Shown: positions 23,668 to 34,259 of the stretch, piece after piece
Numbering within the stretch: position 1 is the first letter of the stretch
Layout: the number at the start of each line of letters is the position of its first letter
Source: Dasypus novemcinctus
Lineage: Eukaryota > Chordata > Mammalia > Cingulata > Dasypodidae
Direction: 5' to 3'
Assembly (NCBI RefSeq): GCF_030445035.2
Contig: NC_080701.1
Location: 11,250,739-11,314,738, forward strand
DNA: 64,000 nt
Notes under the pieces: model-generated
Databases searched by the model: none
What the model was told of the DNA's origin: nothing
Seen by the model: the letters and a program-made list of their open reading frames with translations, nothing else
Made by a program: the position numbers and the translations under genes

Positions 23668-23850
23668 AGAAGAGCAGTTCTCAGCTGCAGTTTCGTATTA
23701 GAATCAACTAGGGAACTTTGGGGGGAAATCTGCTGATGTCTGTCTGCTCTGGGCTCCATCCCCACCATTACTGAATGATGGGTTTGTATTGGGTACCCAT
23801 ACCCAGATTTTACTGGGCAGCTAGGATTGAAAAAAACTGCCCTAAAAATC
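23668..23850. repeat. MER5A-like hAT relic
   Basis: The left end GAGCAGTTCTCAGCTGCAGT, the phrase TTAGAATCAACTAGGGAACT and a middle CTGGGCTCCATCCCCACC match the layout of MER5A, a non-autonomous Charlie-type hAT. Confidence 0.7.
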
Positions 23851-23979
23851 AATTGATTAGAAAAACTCTGAGAATAAAAAGCTTCCCAAGAAAATCATCC
23901 CATATTTATCCTTCAAAAGATTCAGATTCTCCAAATTTTTGTATATTGCATGACTGATAGAAAATATATCCCTTATTCC

Positions 23980-24420
23980 AAAAATTTCTCCCCATCCCTC
24001 CAGCGCCTGAATTATTAGGGAGTTGATATCACACCATGTGGTGCAGATAGAAACTATTGAGCCATTTCATCACCACTTATCAATTTAAGTGGCAGAATGG
24101 CAGCTGGAATTTTTAAGTTTCAGGTGATCTTGAGTTTCATGGAATCCACGTCTAGAAGAGAATCCACTGGAGAGGGGTGCTCTGTAGCCCACATTATCCT
24201 AATGAGCAATTTAGCTACACGAGCCCTGCGGAGAACTGGCCTAATTTGGTGGGGCTGGTTTCAGAGCCAGTTCTCTGGAACTTGGCAGCCAGTGAAAACG
24301 CCGTGGGTGCCAATTAACAGGAGTTGCCTTCATCCCCTAGCTGCTTAGGGAAGGCTTTTTAATGTTTGTTGGTTTTTCATTAAAGATTGATCTGACTCTG
24401 CTGATTTCTAATATCCTTTT
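23980..24420. other. Candidate conserved non-coding segment
   Basis: About 440 bp without repeat signatures, rich in AT-core motifs typical of developmental enhancers (CAATTTAAGTGG, CCTAATGAGCAATTTAG, GCCAATTAACAG, CATTAAAGATTGATC). This is only a pattern impression; conservation cannot be seen from one genome. Confidence 0.3.
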
Positions 24421-24819
24421 ATTTGGTAAGTCAATCCCAGGCTGGCACTGCCACATAACACAAAGTGGTGTTTTTTTTTTTTTAAGTCTTGGCTGAAAGT
24501 GACTTTCCAAAAAAGGAGGGTGGAGTGAGATGCTCTCTGTCAGAGCTGTGAGAAAGGCTGAGGGCTCCCACGGCTCACGGAGAAGAGGCAAGTGGGAATT
24601 TAACCACTGTCACACCCGTGGGACAAAATCTCAATGCTGTCTTATTTCTACAACAGCTTTGGGGCTATTGGCACAGCCTTTACGGAAAGGAAAGTATGCA
24701 AAAGCGGGTAGTTTGGCCTGCAGGAGAAGGGAAGAGAGGTTGCCATAGTATATCCCAGGCATTGCCAGCTTGACCGCGGCATGAGCTTGACCGAAATAGG
24801 CAGGCAGCCCCCTGAAGAT

Positions 24820-25030
24820 TCGGATTGGCTGGACGGCACAACCTCTAGCCAATCAGATGGCGCTCCAGAGCAGCTGGCAACCACTCAAGCCTGGCAAGAG
24901 TCCTGCAGCCAATTAACTTGTATCTAATGAGATCCGCTGACTAAAGTTTCTGGCAGGAACTACTCATGAACGTGCAGGATAAAAGCTTCATTGATTAAGT
25001 AGGACTGTGCGGAGGGAGTTGCTACAACGG
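24820..25030 (+). promoter_or_regulatory. Promoter-like block: three CCAAT boxes and a TATA-like box
   Basis: ATTGG at 24824-24828 (reverse CCAAT), AGCCAATCAG with CCAAT at 24849-24853, and CCAAT at 24909-24913. A TATA-like GATAAAAG lies at 24978-24985. If used, transcription would start near 25008-25015. CCAAT boxes at short spacing upstream of a TATA-like box are a classical NF-Y promoter layout. No open frame or clear splice donor follows, so the product, if any, would be non-coding or a 5' exon. Chance occurrence is possible. Confidence 0.35.
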
Positions 25031-26480
25031 TGCGTTGTGAGAGCCCGGGTTCAGGGCACAGCAGAAACTTCCAGCAAAGGATCCCTTGCCCAGTACAAAG
25101 AGTCCAGAAAGGGCAAATAACCTCCTTGTCATTTACACAGCACCAAGAGTCCTAAAGAACAGGGGAAGAAGTCCTCACGGCTGGTCTCAGGGGCCGTAGG
25201 CTGCCCTGGTCGGAGCTGGTAGACGGCAGCCCCATTCTGTGCCACAGAAGAGAGAGAGACCGGGCCAGTGGGCTGTGGTTTGTGTCCACCTGGGGAGGCA
25301 TGGAATGGGGCTCTGCCACTGAGAACTCCTGTTCTGATAGGCATCGGGGCACCTTGTGTCCAGCTTTAAGTTCTGGCTGGGTCTTTGCATTAGATGTCAC
25401 ATCGCCCCCTGTTGTGGGGTGGCACACAGTAGAAAAGGAGGTGGGGGTAGCGGAAAGCTGGGGCACAGCGGCCAGGTGTGTGCTGGCGACTTCCCCAGAG
25501 TAGTGGACGTAGGTGGGCTTTGGGCTTTGGTCGTAAACAGACTATTCTCCCATCTCTCTAGACGAACAGCTGTTTCTGCTGTGGGGAGCTGGGCTGCGGG
25601 GTGATCGTCTAAGGAGATGAACCCAAGGTCATTAAAGGAGATGAACCCAAGGTCATTAAAGAGTTGCAGGTGCACAGGCTGATCTTTAGGGCCCCTTGAT
25701 GTTCTGTTTAATTTGGCTCCTGTTAGTCTTATCCTTGAAAAGTCCTGCTCCCAGGGGTTCAAAAAGCATGTCTAGTAAATACCAGGTTAACTGAGATGCT
25801 CGAGGAAGAGCGTCTTGGTTAATTGCATTCTCTCGTTAACTCTGGTTCCACTAGAAGATGCCGATGAATGCCAGCCTTGTTTTCATTCATTTTATAGATC
25901 TATAAATTAACGTGTGTATGTCTATGTTTGGTTATGTGTGCATATGTAGTTGCCTTCCTCTTCCCGCTTAGCCTTATAAAGCAGAGCTCAGAAAATGCAC
26001 CTGCGTCTTTGCTTAACCAAGGCCGTGTTGCCCCTTGCGTTAATTCTACTCATCAGTTCTTAGGACAGGAATAGAGAAGGTCAAAAGTTGGTGGATATAG
26101 CCTGGGAGTTATTTTTTGTCTTCACATCCTGATAAAGGTATGTTTTCTAGATATTTTTCTCTTTCTTCCAAAATGAGAATGCCACAAAACAAACAAAACA
26201 TCAACCCCATCACCCCCACAGGCAACTGAGCGCAGGGGATGGCTGAGCCACTGTGATCTGAGAATTTGCTGCATTTGTTTCTCTCCGTGGCTTCTGTCAT
26301 GTAGCTGCTGGGTGGCCTTCTCCTTTCTCCTTCCTGCGTGTCCATGCTGGGGACTCAAATATCCTCATCTTCCAGCAGCATCTTTCTAATTCTTGAAGAG
26401 CCGGCCCTGCTGCCAGACTCCCTGTGACTTTTTCCTGGGATGGTGGAGAAGGAAGGTGGCTGGAGGCCTCAGGTGGCTTT
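25031..26480. other. Intergenic sequence, no gene seen
   Basis: No supported gene. Frames on both strands at 25120-25760 overlap one another and show no domain. Contains the 24-bp tandem duplication at 25611. Confidence 0.4.
25611..25658. repeat. 24-bp perfect tandem duplication
   Basis: Two exact copies of a unit beginning AAGGAGATGAACCCAAGG, at 25611-25634 and 25635-25658. Confidence 0.97.
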
Positions 26481-26524
26481 TTTAATATTTTTTATTTTTA
26501 AAAGATACTTAGATTACATAAAAT

Positions 26525-27125
26525 ATTTGTCTTTATTTATTTTTTTAATGTTACATTCAAAAAATATGAGGTCCCCATATACCGCCCACCCCCCTCATCC
26601 CATTCCTCCCCCCATAACAACAACCTCCTCCATCATCCTGAGACATTCATTGCAGTTGGTGAATACCTCTCTGAGCACCGCTGCACCTCATGGTCAATGG
26701 TCCACACCATAGCCCACACTCTCCCACAGTCCACCCAGTGGGCCATGGGAGGACATACAATGTCCAGTAACTGTCCCCGCAGCACCACCCAGGACAACTC
26801 CAACCCCCGAAAATGCCCCCACATCACATCTCTTCCTCCCACTCCCTACCCCCAGCAGCCACCATGGCCACTTTCTCCACACCAATGCCACATTTTCTTC
26901 GATTACTAATCGCAATAGTTCATGAATAGAATATCAGTAAGTCCACTCTAATCCATACTCTACTCCTCCATCCCATGGACCTTAGAATGGTTGTGTCCAC
27001 TCCACATCTATATCAAGAGGGGTCCTAGATTCCACATGGATGATGGGTGCAATCCTCCTGCTTTCAGTTGCAGGCACTCTTGGCTTCCTGGTGTGGTGGT
27101 TGACCTTCTTCACCTCCACGTTAGC
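26525..27125 (-). mobile_element. L1 3' end, 5'-truncated
   Basis: Reverse copy of the 3' end seen in the U6-L1 chimera. It begins on plus with a T-rich tail, then TGTTACATTCAAAAAATATG, and shows the complement of ATGGATTAGAGTGGACTTAC. No coding sequence remains. Confidence 0.85.
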
Positions 27126-27650
27126 TGAGTGGGGTTGTCTCCATGAACACTAACCCCCTTGGTGACTTGTCCTAGCTCACGGTTTCGTAAGCCACCTGTG
27201 TGCTGACAGATTTATGTGGCCACTGGATGTTTTTCCTGAGTGTCTCTATATCCAACTGCCTACTCTGCTCTCCTCTTGGAAGTCTAGTGGGCCTTTCAAG
27301 TTTCACCAGGTCAAACACGTTGGCCACGAGGCCACCTGTCAAGCCAGCACCTGCCACTTGTCCCCTTCTCAGCTAAGGGCAGCTCCTTTCTCATGGTCAC
27401 TCAGGTCCCAAATCTGGGGTCACCCTCACCCTTCTTTTGACCCACTTTCCCTCCTTTCAGCCCTACCTTCAAACTCAAGCTAGATTTGATGATTTCTCAC
27501 CTCCCACTCCACCCCCACCAGGGTCTGGGTCCAGGCCTTCTGCTCTCACCCCAGGAAATGTGGCCACCTCCCTGCAGGCCTCCGGGCAGCTGTCCTGGCT
27601 CCGTGGTATCCACTCTCCCCACAGCAACCTGAGGGGCCCATCAAGAGGAA
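27126..27650. other. Intergenic sequence, no gene seen
   Basis: Single-copy-looking sequence between two L1 3' ends; no gene evidence. Confidence 0.45.
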
Positions 27651-27651
27651 G

Positions 27652-28110
27652 AAAATATGGATTAGAGCAGACTTACTGATATTCTACTATAGAACTGCTG
27701 TGATTCTAGCAATGAAAGAAATTATATCATTGATGTAGACACAGTGGCCAAGGGGGTTGCTGAGGGCAGAGGGAGGGAAGAAGAGGTGTGACGTGGGGGC
27801 ATTTTCAGGACTTGGGAGTTGTCCTGGGTGATACTCCAGGGACAGATGCTGGACATTGTATGTCCTGCCGTGGCCCACGGGGTGGACTGGGGGAGAGTGT
27901 AAACTACAATGTAAACCACTGTCCATGTGGTGCAGCAGTGCTCCAAAATGTATTCACCAAATGCAATGTATGTCCTGCGATGATGAAAGAGGTTGTTGAT
28001 GTGGGAGGAGTTGGGGGGGGGGAATATGGGAAACCTCTTATATTTTTTAATGTAACATTTTTTGTGATCTATGTATAAAAAAAAGACAATTAAAAAATTT
28101 TGCTGAAAAA
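27652..28110 (+). mobile_element. L1 3' end, 5'-truncated
   Basis: Starts at ATATGGATTAGAGCAGACTT and ends in an A-rich tail near 28100. Same family as the two neighbouring copies. Flanking duplication not clear. Confidence 0.85.
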
Positions 28111-29337
28111 AAGAAATGATGTCAGCTCCTGCAGACCTCGGTTCGAAGGCCCCCTGGCTTCTCACCACACTTGAGATAGAAGCCCCCTCCTTCCCGGGCG
28201 GGGGAGCCTCGCCCACCAGGGACAGCTCCTCCTCCTCTCTGGCCCCGCCTGCTCTTGCTCTCCTCCTGTCCCTCTTCTCAGCTCACTGGCCTTGTCACAG
28301 CTCACTGGCCTTGTCATGGCTTCTAACGTGCAGGGCCTTCCTGGGTCTCAGGGCTTTGGCCCCCGTGGCCCCTCTGCCTGAGCACTCTGCGCCCTTGTCT
28401 GCAGGGCTCCCCCTCTGAATGCTTTAGGTCCTTCCTCCAACACCACCTTCTTCCTGATGACCCAATCGGTCATTTCAGAGCCCGCCCCTCTGCCCACATT
28501 TCATGTGACAGTTTCCCCTCCTTCTTAATTACCACGATCTACTGCACTGCACATTCTACTCATTTGCTTTTTATCATCTGCCCTCCCCACCCAGTTGTAA
28601 ACTTCATGAGGACCAGGATTTCTGGCCAGCTGGCCCATGGTAGACAGGCAGTAATACTTGCCCTGTGAGTAAATCAGCCATATACTATTGAGGGCACATG
28701 ATGTCTGAGGTCCCGTGCTCTTTGCTATGGAAGACGTGACAGACTCAGAAGACGCGCCACACCCCCCAGGAGCTCACGCACCAGTTGGCAAGGAGATGGG
28801 TGCTCACAATATAAAACAGTGCGGCAAGTGCCAAGTGAGCGGTCCCGATAAAAATAAAAGCTGACGTCACAGGAGGAGAGTCCAAGAAGGGCACCGTGGC
28901 AAAGACAGGCCTTGAGCTTGACCTTAGAAGAGGAACGTGTTAGAAGCCCAGAAGTGGGAGGGCGTTTTAGGTGGGGGCCGGCACTGCCTCCTTCAGAAAC
29001 TCTGCAGGTAAGACCCTCAGCACTGCACCTGCAGATGGGCAGTGAGGGGCAGCGGTGTCCCCGCCTTCTGCTCGCTGCTCTCGGTCTTGCTCAAGAAATG
29101 TGCGCGTCTGCACTTGAGCTCAGCCTGGACCCCATAGGCTGGGCAAGGAGTGCGGTGCTTCTTTTGTCACCTAAACTCCTTGCAGAACACCCATGTTTCC
29201 TGGGGAGTGTATTTTAGGACATGGAGAGTTTCATGGAGACAAATAGTCCACACAACACAGGTCCATTAATCCTGAGTTTTTTCTCTACAAATGAGGAAAC
29301 TGATGTGGCATTTAAAGTGAGTGGTTCTATGTCATTG
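28111..29337. other. Intergenic sequence, no gene seen
   Basis: GC-rich around 28130-28420 without a convincing coding frame. 28670-28990 looks like an ancient repeat. A palindromic CRE, TGACGTCA, occurs at 28862-28869 just after AAAAATAAAAGC. Confidence 0.4.
28279..28316. repeat. 19-bp perfect tandem duplication
   Basis: CAGCTCACTGGCCTTGTCA occurs at 28279-28297 and again at 28298-28316. Confidence 0.97.
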
Positions 29338-29350
29338 CAGTTCACTTGTT

Positions 29351-29704
29351 GTTTTTTGTTTTGTTTTAATCCGCCCCCCTGCAGCTTTTTGCTTGCTGTC
29401 TGCTCTCTGTGTCCATTTGTTGTGCATTCTTCTGTGTCTGTATATTTATTTTTGTTTATCCCTCCCCCTCTTGCAGCTTGCTTGCTGTCTGCTCTCTGTG
29501 TCCATTTGCTGCACGTTCTTCTGTGTTTTTGCTTGTCTCCCTTCTTGTTGCATCACCTTGCTGAGTCAGCTCTCTGCAGCACCCAGGCTGGCGGCTCTCC
29601 GCAGCATGCGGGCAAGCCTGCCTTCACAAGGAGGCCCCGGGACACAAACCCAGGCCTCCCATCTGGTAGACAGGGGCCCAACTGATTGAGCCACAGCCGC
29701 CTCC
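29351..29704 (-). mobile_element. DAS-type SINE with an internal duplication
   Basis: Flanked by CAGTTCACTTGTT at 29338-29350 and 29705-29717, a perfect 13-bp duplication. Within it the stretch starting GCTTGCTGTCTGCTCTCTGT occurs twice, at about 29391 and 29482, so the 3' part of the SINE is present twice in tandem (about 91 bp apart). Confidence 0.92.
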
Positions 29705-29717
29705 CAGTTCACTTGTT

Positions 29718-29984
29718 TTTTAAACCCCAAGCTTAAACCCTGTTCTGTGGCTCTCTTACGGAACTGTGGTTGCAGCTGATTGGATTGTGAGTGACTCTGA
29801 GCCCCATGGATTTCCTAGTTTTGTACCTGCTTTAACAGTTTTCCTTTCGTCACCATCATCTCTCGCAGCCCATGAGTATTATTTCTCATTCTTCGTTTTT
29901 GCATCTGATTATCTGTGGCCTGGGACGCCAGATGAAGTAATTCATTTTAATTACTATTTAAATCTAGGTTTTCACCAGAGGTTC
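29718..29984. other. Intergenic sequence, no gene seen
   Basis: No repeat or gene signature recognised. Confidence 0.4.
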
Positions 29985-30320
29985 TGAGGGAAGGGAAAGG
30001 GGAAAACAGGTGTAATGTGGGGGCATTTTGGGGACACTGAAATTGTCCTGAAAGACATTGCAATGATGGATACAGGCTGTTCTATATCTTGTCATAACTT
30101 ACAAAATTGTGCACAACAGAGTGTAAACTATAATCCATACTTAGTGGCAATGTTCCAATATGTGTTCATCAATTGTAACAAATGTACCACAATAATGAGG
30201 GATGCTGTTAATGTGGGAAAATGTGGGCAGGGGAGGGAGTGGGGCATATGGGAATCCCCTATATTTTTATGTAACATTTATGTAATCTAAAGTATTTAAA
30301 AATAAATATTTTTTAAAAAT
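29985..30320 (+). mobile_element. L1 3' end, older variant
   Basis: Diverged relative of the other L1 3' ends here: GTAATGTGGGGGCATTTTGG, GAGTGTAAACTATAATCC, GAGGGATGCTGTTAATGTGG, then an AATAAATATTTTTTAAA tail. Confidence 0.8.
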
Positions 30321-31370
30321 TAATGTAGGCTTTAGTCAAGGAGCTTGAGAATTCTCCTCCCAGTAAAACCCATGCCCTGCAGTGCCTGGGATTCTGGCCA
30401 CTGCTGTGTGCCACAGGACCCTCATTACCTTGTTAACCACCAGGGGCCCTTTTCCTTACATTCTGACATTTGTCTGTGGTCAAGATGAGTGGGCTTGCCA
30501 GGCTGCTAAATCCTGGCCGTGTGGGCAGTTCCTATGGTTATAATTTCAGGACATCACAAAAAAATAAAATGGATCCTTTACCATATCAAGGGCATCTTCA
30601 TTGGCAGGAGCCAACTGAGAAATGGATTTGAGTAGACAATATGCGAATCAGTTATTTGAAAAATGGAGCATTTCCCTTAGTTACTTATCTCACGTACAGT
30701 ATTTTTGAAAAAAATATATAAATTTTCCATCTCAGCAAGGAAGCAGGGGCACTGAGATTCTTCCTTGCTTGAGGAGAGGGGGCTGTGGTCAGCCACTGGA
30801 GGCGGGAGCCTGAGGATTGTTCTCAGTAGCACTCAGGAAGGTTCTAGCAGCAAGGAGGGGAGAGCCTACAAGGGCCCTGGTAAGCCCTCCATCAGCGGGA
30901 AGAAAGGGCTTCCAGAGAACAGGACGTCAGTATGGAGACTGGTTGGGTAAAAGCAGTTGCCAAGGGCAGGGGTGCCAATGGAAGGCGACAACTGTGTGCT
31001 GGAGCAGGACAGAGCACGGGCGCCCTGGGGCCCAGTGGTGGCTGCTGCCTGTGGCAATCCAGCACAGACAACAGCTGGGCATAATGCCAGGCTTCCTGCC
31101 TGCTGAGCTCAGCCAGTTTTGCAAATGTGCAAGGACACAAAGGCGTGTAGACTGGCTTCCCAGGGATTCATGATAGTTGTCATCACCGCCGTTCACTCCG
31201 GAGCATTGCCTGGCACTGATTTTTGGTCTAAAACGAAGGGTAAGTAAAGGGACAAGGACAAGCAATGTGGGGGAAAGAGCAGAATTAGTATCTTAAGGAT
31301 ACGCATCGTTGGTCCTTAAGTCCAACATACCTTTGTCTGCGTTTTCCTCCGGTGATACTAATGATGTTTC
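30321..31370. other. Intergenic sequence, no gene seen
   Basis: Overlapping frames at 30765-31265 on both strands lack domains or codon structure. No repeat family recognised. Confidence 0.4.
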
Positions 31371-31374
31371 CATT

Positions 31375-31870
31375 GTAGTTTCTTTGGCTGCTCGAGCAAT
31401 TACTATGAAGTGGCTCAGGTTAAACCATGGGATTTTATGACCTCATGTTTGAGAGGCAAAAAGAAAGTCCACATCAAGGTATCTTCAAGGCAATGCTTTC
31501 TTACCGAAGTCTCGTGCTCTGGGGCTGGCCGCCTGCAATTCTTGGTCATTGGTTCCTCTGTCACATGGCAAGGCACATGGCAGCCATTCCTGGCCTCTCC
31601 ATTCTCTTCCATGTTCCACTGAATTTCACCTTCTTGCTTCCATGGCTTTCCCTGTCTGTCCTTGTGAATTTCATGCAGCATATAAAGGTCCTCAGTAGCA
31701 GGATTCAGATGCCTTCTGATTGAAGTGAGACACAGCTTAACGGAAGGAGCCTCTTCAAAAGGCACTACTTACATACCACAGAGATGAAATAGACTTACAA
31801 ACTTGTTTTCCTGGAGCACATACAGCCTCAGTCCACAGTTTCTTTAGTTGAGCGTGGATAACTACAGGGA
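31375..31870 (-). mobile_element. MaLR-like LTR
   Basis: Reverse copy of the LTR family at 41-43 kb. The complement shows the GGCAAGGCACATGGC block, the stretch read on plus as TATAAAGGTCCTCAGTAGCA, and a right half rich in indels. A minus-strand frame of 116 codons inside it is incidental. Confidence 0.65.
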
Positions 31871-32039
31871 AGGCAAGATTCTTACCTTCTTACGGTTCAC
31901 CTCCAGGGACAGACACAGTGCGAAATATTTCCCACCCAAAGAACGATGAAAAGGTGTTAACAAAAAGATCCATAGTTTGTGTGCTTTAAGATTTAACTGC
32001 TAAAAGCCAACACCTAAATTATTAATTACTGTAAGAATA

Positions 32040-32410
32040 GCTACTGTGACAAAAGAGATTCAAAATGCAATGGCTCAGACAAGATAGAGATTGATTCCTC
32101 GTTCACCTAATAGTCCATGCTAAGTGCTCCAGGTCAGAAGGAGACTTTGCCATGTGGTATTCAGGTGCCCAGGTGCCTTCCATCCTGTTTAGTCTCCACC
32201 CTCTAAGCCAGTGTCCTTGTCTGTTTAGGAGCCATGTCCAGGTTGCAGTCACCAGGAAGGAGGAAGAATGTGGAGGGGCAAGCTTGCAAGACGTCACAGG
32301 CATGCTCCCTTCCATTGGCCAGTTGTGGTCACATGACCTTGCTTCACTACCAGGGCTCTTGGAAGAGGTAGGACGTTTCTTGGCAGTAGCCGCAACTCGT
32401 CACTGTAGAA
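32040..32410. repeat. Ancient interspersed repeat, unassigned
   Basis: Phrases such as CAATGGCTCAGACAAGATAG and CCATTGGCCAGTTGTGGTCA then CATGACC are typical of an old mammalian LTR or DNA repeat. Family uncertain. Confidence 0.45.
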
Positions 32411-32461
32411 GAGGGGAGCGTGCATTTTGGTGAGCTACCATCAGATTTGGCCTTGCCATAC

Positions 32462-32831
32462 CTTTTTTTAAATTTTTTATTTTTATTTATCTTCTCCTCC
32501 CCCAGATGGTTCTGTCATCTCTCTGCTCATTGTTGGCTCGCCTTCGCAAGGAGGCACTGGGAACCGAACCCGGGACCTCCCACAGAGGGGGCAAGTGCCC
32601 AAAGGTCTGAGCCACATTTGCTCCCCACGGGCTGCAGCGTCTGCTGGCTTGTGGCAGCTGCTTATTGCAGCAGGTATGGCGTCTTGCTCATTGGGGGGGG
32701 GCACAGCATCTAGCTTGTTGCAGCAGGTGAGGATCAGCTCGTCTTCTTTAGGAGGCACTGGGACCCGAACCCGGGACCTCGAAGGTGGTAGGCAGGTGCC
32801 CAACTGGCCGAGCCACATCTACTTCCCTTCA
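32462..32831 (-). mobile_element. Two-headed tRNA SINE
   Basis: Two tRNA-like heads in the same direction. On plus they read GAACCGAACCCGGGACCTCC (near 32562) and GACCCGAACCCGGGACCTC (near 32762), each followed by a GTGCCCAA and GAGCCACAT stretch. Short flanking duplication CCATAC (32456-32461 and 32832-32837). Confidence 0.85.
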
Positions 32832-32837
32832 CCATAC

Positions 32838-33846
32838 ATTTTTCAGTTTCTTTCATTTTCTTTTTTTAAAAAATTCTTACAATGAATTGGTAAAATTCAG
32901 TGATTTCCAGTCCCTTTGCAGTAGGTATATCCTAGCTTTGTGTAGTTTTCTGAAACTTCTTTTGCTTCCTTAAGCCTCACCCCCCAATTTTTATAGAGAG
33001 AATATACTTATTTTGCTTTAATTTTAAAAAAAATTAAATTTCCTGGAAAAATTTCCTAACATAGCTTCAGATAGTTGTTGTCTAGGGTTGGAGATTTCAG
33101 GTTTGAAAGCCTGGATGAGAGAGCATGAGCTATGGAAGGGACGGAATTCCAGAGGCTGGGAAGTAGGCAGATTGAAAGGTTGTGTGGGTGGGACAGTGAA
33201 AATACACAAACTGCCTGCAAAGGGGAACTCTGTAGGAAGAAGGGATCTTATTTTTCATTGTCTACTTTTGCCACATTATGGTTGGCTCTTCTTGTGCCCA
33301 AAAGACAGGGCGCCAGTTGGATAATGAGGAGAATTAAGATTCGCCACCCCAACCCAGCAGAAGGGTTGCAGGGAAAACTGTGCTTCAGTGTAGGGTGAGC
33401 CCCACCAGTTAACGTTTCTTTTTTCCACTTTCAACTAAACACACGGTATTACTATGGCATATGTAACAAGGGTAAGATGAAAGTGGGAGATTCTTTCCAC
33501 ATAAACCCAGTCTTTCCCAGGTTTGGGATCTCAGTCAGAAAAAGTAGGCCTAAAGAAAAAAGGTGACCAAAGAATTTTAAGTTCCAAGTTATCAGAGGGT
33601 TTCTTATTCTTTTTTTCTGGGTTCTGACTCCATGGAAGAAAAAACACCCTATTTGGAGGCAATCGGTCCTACAGCCTGGAGATTCTCACTCTCTTCTCTA
33701 GTAGGTTCTTATAAATGTCTAATTTACTTGAATCTTACAATGAGCTCCTGTTGTTTTTATTGGAAATATTTAAGTTTGTGGGAATTGATTTGCACTGAGT
33801 TTCTTTTTTAGTACAGTGCAATTCAAGAACTTCATCCACACCTCTC
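32838..33846. other. Intergenic sequence, no gene seen
   Basis: AT-rich, no gene or clear repeat. Confidence 0.4.
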
Positions 33847-34248
33847 TCTCTCTTTAAAGATTTATTTATTCATTTATTCATTTATTTTCTCCTCCTCAGA
33901 TGGCTCTCTCGTCTGTCTGCTCATGGTTTTGCCCTTGTTGTCTGCTTGCTGTGTCTGCACGTTGTATGCTCACTGTGTCCACTCATTGTGTCTGCTCACT
34001 GTGTCTGCTCCCTGTGTCCGCTCACTGTGTTCACTTGTGTTCTTTAGGAGGCACTGGGAACCGAACCCAGGAGGTCCCAGGTGGGAGATGGGTGCCCAAT
34101 TGCTTGAGCCACATCCACTCCCTCCTCATTGCACCTCCTCATTGCGTCTCGTTGTCGGCTTGTCTTCTTCAGGAGGCACCGAGGACCGAACCTGGGACCT
34201 TCCATGTGGGAGGCAGGTGCCCAACTCCTTGAGGCACATCTGCTCCTC
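33847..34248 (-). mobile_element. Two-headed tRNA SINE with expanded spacer
   Basis: Heads near 34056-34115 and 34170-34235. Between tail and first head is a run of variants of TCACTGTGTCTGCTC (33965-34035). Flanked by CCACACCTCTC at 33836-33846 and 34249-34259, a perfect 11-bp duplication. Confidence 0.9.
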
Positions 34249-34259
34249 CCACACCTCTC

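Noticed and set aside
31415..31765. 116-codon minus-strand frame as a gene
   Set aside because: The region is a MaLR-like LTR matching copies at 41 and 42.7 kb; the frame is not kept among copies.
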